Source of the DNA: Pelagibius sp028280305
GTDB lineage: Bacteria; Pseudomonadota; Alphaproteobacteria; Kiloniellales; Kiloniellaceae
Direction: 5' to 3' (one strand)
DNA: 64,000 bases
Assembly: GCF_965233615.1 (NCBI RefSeq)
Contig: NZ_OZ247495.1
Shown here: one piece after another, positions 16,724 through 26,044 of the stretch
Numbering within the stretch: the first letter of the stretch is position 1
How the letters are laid out: every line of letters begins with the position of its first letter
Position numbers and translations under genes: made by a program
The notes under the pieces: generated by a model
What the model saw: the letters and a program-made list of their open reading frames with translations, nothing else
What the model was told of the DNA's origin: nothing
The model's database searches: none

Positions 16724-19432
16724 TCAATCCTGCTGACGTGCCGCGATCTCCTCGACCAGACCGCGGATCTGATTGGGCATGAAGGGCTTTTCGATACAGG
16801 GACGGCCGGACTTTTTCAGGAAGCGGTCGGTGCGCTCGTTCAAGAGATCGCCGGTGATGAAGATGAAGCGGTCCAGCAGGTGCGGTTTGGTTTCGCTGAG
16901 AGCGCCATAGAGCCCGGGGCCGTCCAGGTGCGGCATGCGCAGATCGCAGATGATGGCGGCGTAGTCCCGGGTGGCCAGGTTCGACAGAGCCGTCTGGCCG
17001 CTGGAGGCGACATCCACGCTGTGTCCGGCGGCTTCCAGGATCTCGACCAGGAAGCTGGTGATATCCGGTTCGTCGTCGACCACCAGGATCTGGCGTTCTT
17101 CGCTGTGATGGGGCAGCAGGACCTCTTCGGGCAGCTCCGGCCGGGTCATGCCGCCGGCCGGCAGCAGGACCGTGAAAACGGCGCCGCCACTGGCCGCGTT
17201 CTCGACCGAGATACTGCCGCCGTGGGCCGTCACCATACCATGGCAAACCGAGAGCCCGACGCCGGTGCCATGGCCGGCCGGCTTGGTGGTGAAAAAGGGA
17301 TCGAAAATACGCGAGCGTATTTCCTCGGGAATGCCCGGCCCGGTATCACGGACGACGATCCGCACCTGACGGCTGGTTGCCAGATAGGATGTGGAGATCA
17401 TCAGGCGGTGGGGCCGCGGGCTGTTGATCATCGCCTGCTGGGCATTGATGAAGAGGTTCACCAGGATATGGCTTAGCTGGTCGGAGTCGCCGGCGACCGA
17501 CGGCAGGTCCGGGGCGAGGTCGCGGCTGATGCTGACGTCGGTCGTGTTGAGCTGATAGGTCACCAGGTCCAGCACGTCCTCAATCAGATGATTGATCTGG
17601 ATGGCGCTGCGCGCGGCGGGGCGCTGACGGGCCATGGAAAGGAAGGTCTTCACGATCTTGGCGCAGCGGTCGGCGGCAATTCTGACCTTCATGGCACGTT
17701 CGGCCATGGCGCTGTCCGTCGACATGCTTTCCAGAAGGGCCGCCTGGCCGATCACCACAGAAAGCGGATTGTTCAACTCGTGAGAGACCCCCGCCAGGAG
17801 TCCGCCGAGGGCCGTCAATTTTTCGTTCTGGTAGCTCTTTTCGCGTTGGCGCTGCAGTTCGCGTTCGGCGTGGACCCGGTCGGTGATGTTGTTGTAGGTC
17901 GAAACGATGCAGCCGTCGGGCAGACGCTGCTGACGCACCTCGATGACACGGCCGTCAGCCAGGGTGCGCTGGTCGACGCTGCGGGTCACCCGTGCAATGG
18001 CGGCCAGGCGCTGGTCGACGAAAGCGTCCTCGCCTCCGGCGGCCTCGACCTCGGCGCGGGGGTAGTGCTCGTTGCGCAGGCCCTGGCGCACGAACTCGGA
18101 AACATGGACGCCGGGCCTGCCGAGTTCCTCGGGAATATCGAAGATATCGAGGAAGCCCTGGTTGACCAGCAGGACCCGCATATCGGGTGCGGTAACGGTC
18201 ACGCCCTGGGCGATGTTGGCCAGGATGCCTTTCAGTTGCGCCGAGCGCTCCGCCAGAGCCTGTTCCAGACGGCTTTCCTGATCGCGAAGCGCAAACTCGG
18301 CCCGCTTGCGCTGGGTGATGTCGGTACGTACCGAGACGAAGCCGCCGGAACGGGTGTGCTGTTCCTTCACCATGTCCCAGCGGCCGTCGGGCCAGGCATC
18401 CTCGCTGATGCAGGCTTCGTTGCTCAGCCGGTCGGCGATGAAGTCGGCGATGAACTGCTCGCGGTCCCGCCAGACGCGGGGATCCGTCACCACGTTGTTG
18501 GCGACACTGGCTTCCACCAGTTCCTGCATCGGCCTGCCGATGATCGCATGCTGCGCCGGCAGGAAAGGGAACAGTTCGTGGAAGCGTTGATTTGTCAGCA
18601 CGACCTGCAGGTCGGCGTCATAGAGCACGAAGCTGTCCGACAGATTGTCGATCGCTTCGCGCAGCATCAGCTCGGTTCGGCGCATCTGCACCTGACGGGT
18701 CACGTCGCTGAGGGAAACCAGGACCGCCGGGCTGCCTTGCCAGAGGATACGTGTTTCCGTTGCTTCGACCCAGAAGGGCTCGCCGCTGCGCGTCAGGCAC
18801 CGCAGGACCCGGGCGGGGCCGGGATCGCCCTCCGCAAGAATCCGCCGATGCCGTCTGAGCGCGACGCTGTGCAGTTCGATGGGCAGAAAGGGCAGCAGCG
18901 TCGGTTCGGCGGTAAGCGCGTCACCGCTGTCGAATCCTATACGGCGGGCGCAGGCCATGTTGGCATAGAGCGGCTTGAAATCGCGGTGAACCAGCACGCC
19001 GTTTGGAATGCCTTCGACCAGCGCTCTGAAGCCGTCGCCGCCGCCGGTCGGCTTCTTTTTGCCCCGGCCGCCCGCCGCCGCAGCGCTGTTGCGCTTCTTC
19101 GGTTTGTCCGCGGCCGCGGCTTCCGAGATTGCCGGGCCGTCGCCGTTCGGCGAAGGCGCATGATGGAACACCAACCAATTCCGGCGTCTGCCATCGCGGT
19201 CGAAGAGCGGCCGCAGATCGATCAGGCTGCCGTCGCAGTCCGCCAGCGAGCGACCTCTCAGGCTCTCCCGATTCAGGCCGCTGACCTGAAAGAAGGCCTG
19301 ATTGGCGCTGAGCAGGGTGGATTCGGCCGTGTCGCTGGCTGCGCTGGCCACGGCCAGGGGCCTTCGCAGGGTCTCCAGAGAGGCATTGAGGCTGCGTGTG
19401 ATGCGGGCGGCGGAGGGGTGTGGACTGGACAT
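16724..19432 (-). CDS. Multi-PAS hybrid histidine kinase with C-terminal receiver
   Basis: A soluble sensor kinase of about 902 residues with no clear membrane segment. In order it has about four PAS-type domains (the second followed by a PAC-like SLSDVTRQVQ, the third by RTDITQRKRAE, the fourth by NNITDRVHAE), a HisKA dimerisation helix with the phospho-acceptor in LLAGVSHELNNPLSVV, an HATPase domain (DTGPGIPEEIRSRIFDPF, then GTGVGLSVCHGMV), and a receiver domain (ILVVDDEPDITSFL, phospho-Asp in AIICDLRMPH, final KPF). This suggests intramolecular phosphorelay on to a separate phosphotransfer protein. The ATG at 19432 is chosen because the 43 residues before it are low-complexity; neither start has a good ribosome site. 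Confidence 0.93.
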   Translation of the reverse strand: MSSPHPSAARITRSLNASLETLRRPLAVASAASDTAESTLLSANQAFFQVSGLNRESLRGRSLADCDGSLIDLRPLFDRDGRRRNWLVFHHAPSPNGDGPAISEAAAADKPKKRNSAAAAGGRGKKKPTGGGDGFRALVEGIPNGVLVHRDFKPLYANMACARRIGFDSGDALTAEPTLLPFLPIELHSVALRRHRRILAEGDPGPARVLRCLTRSGEPFWVEATETRILWQGSPAVLVSLSDVTRQVQMRRTELMLREAIDNLSDSFVLYDADLQVVLTNQRFHELFPFLPAQHAIIGRPMQELVEASVANNVVTDPRVWRDREQFIADFIADRLSNEACISEDAWPDGRWDMVKEQHTRSGGFVSVRTDITQRKRAEFALRDQESRLEQALAERSAQLKGILANIAQGVTVTAPDMRVLLVNQGFLDIFDIPEELGRPGVHVSEFVRQGLRNEHYPRAEVEAAGGEDAFVDQRLAAIARVTRSVDQRTLADGRVIEVRQQRLPDGCIVSTYNNITDRVHAERELQRQREKSYQNEKLTALGGLLAGVSHELNNPLSVVIGQAALLESMSTDSAMAERAMKVRIAADRCAKIVKTFLSMARQRPAARSAIQINHLIEDVLDLVTYQLNTTDVSISRDLAPDLPSVAGDSDQLSHILVNLFINAQQAMINSPRPHRLMISTSYLATSRQVRIVVRDTGPGIPEEIRSRIFDPFFTTKPAGHGTGVGLSVCHGMVTAHGGSISVENAASGGAVFTVLLPAGGMTRPELPEEVLLPHHSEERQILVVDDEPDITSFLVEILEAAGHSVDVASSGQTALSNLATRDYAAIICDLRMPHLDGPGLYGALSETKPHLLDRFIFITGDLLNERTDRFLKKSGRPCIEKPFMPNQIRGLVEEIAARQQD

Positions 19433-19715
19433 TACGGCGATTTGCTTGAACCAATCGGTAGCATGGCCTGGGCCCCTGTGTCGGCGCAAGTCCGGACGCG
19501 AGCCCTCCGGCACGGAGGTTTTTCCTTGCTGGACCCTGCTACGGGAATGTTTCAGTCGCATGTGGCGCGCCGGGGAAATTCGTTTCGATTGTTCACACAG
19601 CGCATCTACGCAGAAATTCCGTCGCGAGTTGCGGTCTACCCCTTAATTATTGATTGCAAACCAGAATCCGGCCTTTGAGGGGCGCTGTGACACGGCGGAT
19701 CGACCTCTGTCCAGT

Positions 19716-19744
19716 CTGTCATATATTTGTAATAATTACGTCAT
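19716..19744 (+). promoter_or_regulatory. Three-unit Pho box (PhoB site) upstream of phoX
   Basis: Three 7-base units at an exact 11-base period: CTGTCAT (19716), TTGTAAT (19727) and ACGTCAT (19738), separated by AT-rich 4-base spacers ATAT and AATT. The PhoB binding site is defined as 7-base direct repeats of CTGTCAT type at 11-base spacing. It lies about 100 bases before the phoX start, consistent with induction under phosphate starvation. Confidence 0.75.
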
Positions 19745-19841
19745 AGGTCCAGCATCTAGCTGCTGTAGGGTCCCGCGGACTTTTCAGCCAAGAACCAGCC
19801 GCGAAAGCGGTGTCCCACCCGTATTAGGAGAGGCACCTGAC

Positions 19842-21836
19842 ATGCAGAGAAACGAAGACTACGCTTCAAAGGGCGCAGCCTTTGAGGCTTCCGAAGATGT
19901 TCCGACAAATACCAATCTTGCCAACACCTTCGGCAAGATCGCCCAGCGCCGCTATGGGCGCCGGGACATAATGCGCGGTGCCTTGGGGCTGGCCGCGACG
20001 ACGGCGCTGAGCGGTACTCTGGGGGCCTTGGGCGGCGCCAAGACCGCGCAAGCGGCCGAGGAACGCTACGTCTGGACGGAAATCGAGCATGGGGTCGATG
20101 AGACCCATCACGTCGCGGCGGGCCACAGCGCCGACATCCTGATCCGCTGGGGTGATCCGATTCTGGCCGACGCCCCGGAATTCGACCCGATGAACCAGAC
20201 CGCGGCGGCCCAGGCCCAGCAGTTCGGTTACAACAACGATTTCATCGGCTATGTCGGTTTGCCCTTCGGGTCGGACAATCCGGACAACGGCCTGCTTTGC
20301 GTGAATCACGAGTATACCAGTGAAGAGGTCATGTTCCCCGGCATCGGGCGCCAGGACAGAAAGGGCTTCCCCGACATGACAGCCGATCTGGTCGACATCG
20401 AAATGGCGGCTCATGGCGGCTCCGTCGTCGAGGTGAAGCGTGAAGGCGACAAGTGGTCGGTGGTGCAGGACAGCCAGTACAACCGCCGCATCACGGCCAA
20501 TACCACCTACATGGAAATGACGGGTCCGGCGGCCGGCCACGACCGGCTGAAGACCTCCGTCGATCAGTCGGGCAAGACCTGTATCGGCACCATCAACAAC
20601 TGTGCCGGCGGCATCACGCCCTGGGGCACCTATCTGATGGCCGAGGAGAATTTCCACGGCTATTTCGGCGGTGCCGTGGATGGCCATCCTGAAGAGCGCA
20701 ATTACAAGCGCTATGGCGTGCCCGGCGGCTGGTACGCCTGGTCGAAGTACCAAAAGCGTTTCGATATCAATGCCGAGCCGAACGAAGCCAACCGTTTCGG
20801 CTGGGTGGTTGAGGTTGACGTCCTCGACCCCACCTCGACGCCGAAGAAGCGCACCGCCCTGGGCCGCTTCAAGCACGAGGGTGCCGAGCCGATCGTGAAC
20901 AGCGACGGCCGGGTGGTGGTCTATATGGGCGACGACCAGCGTTTCGACTACGTCTACAAGTTCGTATCGGAGCGCCGCTACAATCCGGATGATCGTGCCG
21001 CCAACATGGATATCCTCGATGACGGCACCCTGTTCGTTGCGCGTTTCAACGAGGACGGCAAGCTCGATTGGCTGCCGCTGATCTACGGCAGTGGCCCCCT
21101 GACGGAGGAGAATGGCTTCCACAGCCAGGCTGACGTCGTGATCGAGGCACGGATTGCCGCGGACCTCTTGGGTGCGACCCCGATGGACCGGCCGGAGGAT
21201 ATCGATCCCAATCCGCAGACCAACAAGGTCTATGTGATGCTGACCAATAACTCCAAGCGCAAGGCCGATGCGGTTGATGCGGCCAACCCGCGCGGCCCCA
21301 ACGACTTCGGCCAGATCGTGGAGATGGTTCCGCCCAATGGGGACCACGACGCCCTGCAATACGACTGGAACCTCTTGGTGGTCGCGGGCGATCCCAGCAA
21401 GCCGGACGTCGGTGCGAAGTATCATGAAGCCACGTCGGAGAACGGTTGGTTCGGCTCACCGGACAACTGCACGGTCGATGCCGCTGGCCGGCTTTGGATT
21501 TCCACGGACCAGGGCTCAGGCTGGTCAAAGACCGGCACGGCGGACGGCCTCTACGGTCTGGAGACCGAAGGCGATATGCGTGGCTACAGCAAGATGTTCT
21601 TCCGGACCCCCATCGGTGCGGAACTCTGCGGTCCGCGATTCACGCCCGATGTGAAATCGCTGTTTCTCGCGGTGCAGCACCCGGCAACCGACGGGACGAA
21701 GGACTATCCCGGCTTCGAGCGCAATTCGACCTTCGAAGACCCGGCCACCCGCTGGCCGGACTTCACCGAAGGCATGCCGCCGCGTCCCTCGGTCGTGGTG
21801 GTTCGAAAGGACGACGGCGGCGAGATCGGCACCTGA
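19842..21836 (+). CDS. phoX: PhoX family alkaline phosphatase (Tat-exported)
   Basis: Secreted phosphatase releasing phosphate from organic phosphoesters; known PhoX uses iron and calcium. The 664-residue protein begins with a twin-arginine signal: RRYGRRDIMRGALGLAATTA at residues 36-55, cut near AQA before AEERY. Family blocks include NGLLCVNHEYTSEEVMFPGI, GGITPWGTYLMAEENFHGYF, KRTALGRFKHEGAEP with its conserved Arg/His/Glu, and the late WFGSPDNCTVDAAGRLW. The start at 19842 follows TTAGGAGAGG. It is preceded by a Pho box and followed by a hairpin terminator. Confidence 0.94.
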   Translation: MQRNEDYASKGAAFEASEDVPTNTNLANTFGKIAQRRYGRRDIMRGALGLAATTALSGTLGALGGAKTAQAAEERYVWTEIEHGVDETHHVAAGHSADILIRWGDPILADAPEFDPMNQTAAAQAQQFGYNNDFIGYVGLPFGSDNPDNGLLCVNHEYTSEEVMFPGIGRQDRKGFPDMTADLVDIEMAAHGGSVVEVKREGDKWSVVQDSQYNRRITANTTYMEMTGPAAGHDRLKTSVDQSGKTCIGTINNCAGGITPWGTYLMAEENFHGYFGGAVDGHPEERNYKRYGVPGGWYAWSKYQKRFDINAEPNEANRFGWVVEVDVLDPTSTPKKRTALGRFKHEGAEPIVNSDGRVVVYMGDDQRFDYVYKFVSERRYNPDDRAANMDILDDGTLFVARFNEDGKLDWLPLIYGSGPLTEENGFHSQADVVIEARIAADLLGATPMDRPEDIDPNPQTNKVYVMLTNNSKRKADAVDAANPRGPNDFGQIVEMVPPNGDHDALQYDWNLLVVAGDPSKPDVGAKYHEATSENGWFGSPDNCTVDAAGRLWISTDQGSGWSKTGTADGLYGLETEGDMRGYSKMFFRTPIGAELCGPRFTPDVKSLFLAVQHPATDGTKDYPGFERNSTFEDPATRWPDFTEGMPPRPSVVVVRKDDGGEIGT

Positions 21837-21886
21837 CGGTCCTCGACACGGTCCTCGACCGACTGCCTTCCGGCATTCGACTGACG

Positions 21887-21915
21887 AAAGGGGCGGCCTT
21901 GTGCCGTCCCTTTTT
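21887..21915 (+). terminator. Terminator of phoX
   Basis: Stem AAAGGGGCGGC (21887-21897) with GCCGTCCCTTT (21903-21913), one G-T pair, loop CTTGT, ending in a run of five T that begins inside the 3' arm. It overlaps a GTG at 21901, which argues against that codon as start of the following cupin gene. Confidence 0.82.
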
Positions 21916-21951
21916 CTTGCAGGGGCCCGCTGTTTGTCCGACCCTTGCGGC

Positions 21952-22263
21952 ATGACGACGGCCGCAGAAATCACGCCAGGATACTTCGCTGCCCCGGTGG
22001 ATGCCGCCACGGTGGCCGCGGACTGGAAGGCCCGCGGCTACTCCTGCCATGTTTTCGACGATCCGCCGGGCCAGTCCTGGGACGACTTCGTCCACGACAC
22101 CAACGAGGTGGTCACCGTCGCCGAAGGGCGTCTGGCGCTGGTTGTCGAAGCGCGGCGTTTCGTGATGGAGGCGGGTGACGAGGCCTTCATCCCCCGTGGC
22201 GCCCGCCATTCGGTGATCAATATTGCCGGCGGGCGGACCCGCTGGCTCTTCGGCTACGACTGA
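21952..22263 (+). CDS. Small cupin domain protein
   Basis: A 103-residue single-domain cupin. Core motifs are VHDTNEVVTVAEGRLALVV (first metal-binding motif, with one histidine and a glutamate) and GDEAFIPRGARHSVINIAG (second motif with its histidine). The canonical first-motif HxH is reduced to a single His, so metal binding may be weaker. The ATG at 21952 is chosen because an in-frame GTG at 21901 lies inside the phoX terminator. Function is not predictable; no operon partner. Confidence 0.8.
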   Translation: MTTAAEITPGYFAAPVDAATVAADWKARGYSCHVFDDPPGQSWDDFVHDTNEVVTVAEGRLALVVEARRFVMEAGDEAFIPRGARHSVINIAGGRTRWLFGYD

Positions 22264-22413
22264 AAAAGCCGATCTGGAGAGCTCTTGAGGCTCTTGGCTA
22301 CCCTGGGTTACCCCGGAATCGCCGTCTTTTTCCCTTGGTGTGATTTTCCCCACAGAGCCGGAGCCGGCGGACGGGCATCTTCCAGCCATGTAACGTCCAG
22401 TGAGGGGAGCACA

Positions 22414-24066
22414 ATGGCTGGCCAGCATGAAAGTGCGAAAGCGGAAAATGGGGCGAAAGCGGAGAACGGGCCGCAGCTTTCGAAGCGCTTTCCGTGTGAT
22501 CTTTTTCCTACAGACTTGCCGCTGGACGGCCGTTCGCGGCGCCTGGTCGGTCTTGAGGGTTTCACGCTGCTGGACTCCATGAATCTCCAAGCCTCGAATG
22601 ACCGGGCGGATGAGACGGCGTCCCAGGAGGCGGGCGATCCCGCGGCCGAGCCGCTGATGCGCGCGCTGGGCCCCCGCGACTCCGCGCAGCCCACGGCAGA
22701 TCGCGCTATTCAGGACCGTCAGCTCGCCGCCGATCTCGGGTCTCTCGACACGCAGCCGAAGCCCGACACCCGGCAACGGGATGCCGAAGACTGTTTTCAG
22801 CGCGGCCTGGAGCGGGCCGAGGGCGGCGATCATCAGGGTGCGGTGGTCGAGTTTTCCGCCGCTTTGGCCTGCGATCCCCGCAATGGCCGTTTTTTGATGG
22901 AGCGCGCCTACAGCTACCGCAAGCTGGGTTACACCTATCTGGCCATCGACGATTTCGAACAGGCGGGTATCCATGGCGCCGGCTGGGCCGCAGCCCACAA
23001 CGGCAAGGGCATGGTGCGCCGGGAAAAAGGCGACCTGACCGGGGCGCTTTGCGACTTCGATGCTGCCATCCGCGTTGATCCCTGCTTCGCAGCGGCCTAC
23101 TCCAACCGTGGGCTCTGCCATCTGGAACGGCATGACTATCTGAAGGCTGTCGCGGATCTCACCATGGCCATCGACCTCGCCGGGGAGCAGGTGGTGACGC
23201 TTTTTCATCGCGCTGCCGCCCTCAGCCGCCTGAAGCGCCATGCGGAGGCGGAAGCGGACCTTGACGGTGCTTCCCTGATTGCGCCGGAGGAGGCCAGCAT
23301 CTTCAACCGCCGTGGCGTTGCCCGGGAAGCCCAGGGCAAGCTGGCCGAAGCGGCGGAAGACTACGATAGCTCCATCGCACTCGATCCGACCTTTGCGCCG
23401 GGCTATGCCAATCGCGCCCGCCTGCGTCAGCGTCGCGAGGATTATCGCGGCGCCATTGAAGACTACACGCGCGAGCTCGAGTTCGAGCCCGGTTCCTGGC
23501 AGGCCCATGCCCGCCGTGGTCAGTGCTACAGCCGCCTCGGCGAGATGCGCCTTGCGATTCTGGATCTCAACGCCGCGCTGGCGCGCGAGGACGGCAAGGC
23601 GTTTCTCTTCATGGAGCGTGCGCAGTGTTTCGGCGCCCTGAAGAATTTCTCCCGTGCCATCGCGGACTGCGATGAGGCCTTGTACCGCGCGCCGAACTGT
23701 GTGTCGGCGCTGCTGGAGCGGTCGAAGTGGCACGAGCGTCTGCGCAACACCAAGGGTGCGTTGGAAGATCTTGACCGGGCGATCACGCTTAAGGGAGATC
23801 ACGCCAAGTCCTATCACCTTCGGGGGCGGTTTCTGCTCCGTCAGGGCTCCTTCGAGGATGCCCTCGGCGATTTCGAACAGGACATCGCCCTGAACCCGGT
23901 GGAGCCCTGGGCCTATATGGGCCGTGGCGACTGCCGGGCGCGCCTGGGTGACGTCATGTCGGCGGCGGAGGATTATCGCCGGGCGGCAGAGCTGTTTGCC
24001 GAAACGGGACGCGAGAACGAGCGGGCCGCGGCCTTGCAGCGCATGCACCAGGTCCTGGTCGCCTAG
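22414..24066 (+). CDS. Tetratricopeptide-repeat protein
   Basis: A 550-residue protein made almost wholly of TPR units from about residue 125 onward, roughly eleven, each with the W/L-G-Y-A-F-A-P pattern (for example RNGRFLMERAYSYRKLGYTY, PCFAAAYSNRGLCHLERHDY, PTFAPGYANRARLRQRREDY). The first 120 residues are charged and probably disordered, and no signal peptide is seen, so it is likely a cytoplasmic scaffold. The ATG at 22414 has GAGGGGAGC upstream; the frame is open from 22285. The stop codon TAG is supplied by the start of a family B repeat. Confidence 0.88.
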   Translation: MAGQHESAKAENGAKAENGPQLSKRFPCDLFPTDLPLDGRSRRLVGLEGFTLLDSMNLQASNDRADETASQEAGDPAAEPLMRALGPRDSAQPTADRAIQDRQLAADLGSLDTQPKPDTRQRDAEDCFQRGLERAEGGDHQGAVVEFSAALACDPRNGRFLMERAYSYRKLGYTYLAIDDFEQAGIHGAGWAAAHNGKGMVRREKGDLTGALCDFDAAIRVDPCFAAAYSNRGLCHLERHDYLKAVADLTMAIDLAGEQVVTLFHRAAALSRLKRHAEAEADLDGASLIAPEEASIFNRRGVAREAQGKLAEAAEDYDSSIALDPTFAPGYANRARLRQRREDYRGAIEDYTRELEFEPGSWQAHARRGQCYSRLGEMRLAILDLNAALAREDGKAFLFMERAQCFGALKNFSRAIADCDEALYRAPNCVSALLERSKWHERLRNTKGALEDLDRAITLKGDHAKSYHLRGRFLLRQGSFEDALGDFEQDIALNPVEPWAYMGRGDCRARLGDVMSAAEDYRRAAELFAETGRENERAAALQRMHQVLVA

Positions 24067-24200
24067 ATCGGATCACGTTTTGTCGGAACCACTTCGTGTT
24101 TTCGACAAAACGTGTGAATCCGATCGATCTCAACATGTTAGAGCAGATTCACCGGGTTTGATGGATCGCTAAAGCGATTCCATCAAACCCGGATCTGCTC
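24063..24200. repeat. Dispersed double-hairpin repeat, family B copy 2
   Basis: Begins CTAGATCGGATCACG and ends GGATCTGCTC. Hairpin one centres on CCACTTCGTG, hairpin two on CGCTAAAGCGA. Its first TAG is the stop codon of the TPR gene. The 24201-24608 stretch that follows holds no gene I can support. Confidence 0.85.
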
Positions 24201-24608
24201 CAGCGCCGGAAGAGGCGTTTTTCAAGGTTTTTCATGGCATTAGGGTAGCAGCCTGCTTCCCGTCTTCGGCATCCGGCGGATGGTCCGGACGGCGAGCGGG
24301 CTGATGCCGCTTTGCCTCAAGCCCGGATCTTTCCAGAAACAATCAATACAATTTGCGCTTTACCGCGAAAACGGCCTGAAACAATCGCCTGTCATGGTTT
24401 CTCTGCGTGCGGTGCTGGGAACCGGGCCATTGGCGGGTTTCACGCTCCTGAGGCGGTTCATGCGGCGACTCCGTCGCAGGGACGTGGTAAGGACCTTTCG
24501 TGATCTTGTGTCCTGCATCGCACGCGCAACGCTTTTTGCCCGGGATTCGAGACCAAGAGTTCGAGCCTGACAACTCCAGTCCAAGAAACCAACCGTGACA
24601 GCCTTGAT

Positions 24609-25178
24609 ATGACAAACGACGGCCTGTCTATCCGCCTTGCCCAGCCGGATGACAAACCGGCAATCGAGGCCATGCACTTTCTGTCGGTTCATGGGTTGAA
24701 TTCCGCCGACTACACAGCCCGCCAGATCGAAGCCTTTATCGGCTATTTCGGCACTTACGATCCCACCCTGATCGACGACGGAACCTATTTCGTGGCCGAG
24801 TTGGAGGGGCGGATCATCGCGAGTGGCGGTTGGTCCCGGCGTATGCCCATCTTTGAGACCGAAGAAGGTGAGCAAAGCGTTGTCTGTGAGGGTATCTCCG
24901 CGGATTCGGCCAAGATCCGCTCGGTTTTCGTTCATCCCAAGCATACGCGCAGGGGACTGGGTTCTCAGCTCGTGCGCCTCTCCGAAGAACGGGCGGTGGC
25001 GGCGGGCTGCCGGCTCCTGGAACTCTGGGCGACGCTGACTGGGGTGCCGCTTTATCGCAAGCTCGGCTACGAAGAGGTCGGACGGCTGCCCTTTACGGCA
25101 CCGGATGTCGACCCGCTGATGTCCGTGCATATGGCCAAGGTGATACCGGCCGAAGCCGACAGCGCCTCGGCCGCCTAG
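24609..25178 (+). CDS. GNAT family N-acetyltransferase
   Basis: A 189-residue acetyltransferase. The acetyl-CoA-binding motif A is clear: IRSVFVHPKHTRRGLGSQLV with the R-R-G-L-G pyrophosphate loop, preceded by the motif D strand FVAELEGRIIASGGWS and followed by motif B LWATLTGVPLYRKLGYEEVG. The substrate is unknown. It stands alone, and its ribosome site is poor. A bidirectional terminator after it also serves rpsU on the other strand. Confidence 0.9.
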   Translation: MTNDGLSIRLAQPDDKPAIEAMHFLSVHGLNSADYTARQIEAFIGYFGTYDPTLIDDGTYFVAELEGRIIASGGWSRRMPIFETEEGEQSVVCEGISADSAKIRSVFVHPKHTRRGLGSQLVRLSEERAVAAGCRLLELWATLTGVPLYRKLGYEEVGRLPFTAPDVDPLMSVHMAKVIPAEADSASAA

Positions 25179-25205
25179 CGCGGCGCGGTCCAGGCGTAAC
25201 GACGG

Positions 25206-25281
25206 CATCCGACCAGGCGCAGCGGCGCCATCCGACCAGGCGCAGCGGCGCCATCCGACCAGGCGCAGCGGCGCCATCCGA
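25206..25281. repeat. 23-bp tandem repeat, 3.3 copies
   Basis: Unit CATCCGACCAGGCGCAGCGGC plus two bases, repeated at 25206, 25229, 25252 and partly at 25275 with an exact 23-base period. It lies just after the GNAT stop codon and before the terminator. Copies are identical, so it may vary in number between strains. There are no spacers, so it is not a CRISPR array. Confidence 0.9.
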
Positions 25282-25300
25282 GAAATCTTTTGAGAAATGC

Positions 25301-25327
25301 AAAAAGCGGGCGAAACACCCGCTTTTT
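25301..25327. terminator. Bidirectional terminator between GNAT gene and rpsU
   Basis: Perfect 10-bp stem AAAAAGCGGG / CCCGCTTTTT with loop CGAAACA. The A-run on one side and the T-run on the other allow it to terminate both the GNAT transcript and the oppositely oriented rpsU. Confidence 0.88.
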
Positions 25328-25443
25328 CTTTGTGTGACGACAGAGGTTTCCGCCCGTCACAACCGGCCATCACAACCGGCGCCGTAAGCAGTCCGCAAGC
25401 GCGCCGATATCGGTCAACGCGCCGCGGTCCGCACAGATTCTTT

Positions 25444-25647
25444 CTAGAAGCCTTCGCGCTCCATGCGCTTGCGCAGCAGCTTGCGATAGCGGCGCACGGC
25501 TTCGGCGCGCTCACGCTTCTTGCGGGCAGAGGGCTTTTCAAAGTTGCGGCGGAGTTTCATCTCACGGAAGACGCCTTCACGCTGCAGCTTTTTCTTCAGC
25601 GCACGAAGGGCTTGATCGACGTTATTGTCTCGAACCTGAACTTGCAC
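25444..25647 (-). CDS. rpsU: 30S ribosomal protein S21
   Basis: Small-subunit protein involved in mRNA binding and initiation. The 67-residue sequence shows the full family pattern: MQVQVRDNNVDQALRALKKK at the start, REGVFREMKLRRNFEKPS in the middle, and a basic C-terminal tail rich in Arg and Lys. The 25648-26044 interval between it and def holds its promoter and no further gene that I can support. Confidence 0.97.
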   Translation of the reverse strand: MQVQVRDNNVDQALRALKKKLQREGVFREMKLRRNFEKPSARKKRERAEAVRRYRKLLRKRMEREGF

Positions 25648-26044
25648 AGACGCTCAGTGCTCCTCTCTGGAGCCACGAAAAACACGCATCCCGGCGGGTT
25701 TTCGGGGCCGAATTACTCTGATGTTGAGGCAAAATAACCTTGCCCGCAGCCTTTATGCTGCGAGGGATGGCCGGTTGGTATCATAGGGTGCCGGGAAAAG
25801 GAAGGCTTTTCTCGCAGAAAAAGGCAGCCCAAATCGCCGGAATCCCGCCAATTTCCGACTTATTTTCCCGATCTGCGCTGGAGAATCGGGCCTTCTGCCG
25901 CCCTGTACCGGCCCCCCGCCCGGTATTGCGGGCCAGGGCCCTGGCTGACGCGCGGCAGCGCCCCGGTCTCAGGCGGCCGGATTTTGGCCGATTCGCCGGC
26001 TGCGGCGCCTTTACCCACTGGAGGCGCGCCGCCATATTAATCCC

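Noticed and set aside
17588..19678. 696-residue open frame on the + strand
   Set aside because: Antisense of the histidine kinase gene, whose domains are unmistakable.
21763..24048. 761-residue open frame on the - strand
   Set aside because: Antisense of the TPR and cupin genes; composition is His/Arg/Gly-rich shadow.
24204..24608. Possible small + strand gene (24280-24570)
   Set aside because: No ribosome site, no domain, Arg-rich low-complexity translation; left as empty intergenic DNA.
25206..25281. CRISPR array
   Set aside because: Repeats are directly adjacent without spacers and no cas genes are nearby.
24360..25541. 393-residue - strand frame with a repeated WRRCAWSDGAA-type peptide
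   Set aside because: The peptide repeat is only the translation of the 23-bp tandem repeat; the rest is antisense of the GNAT gene.
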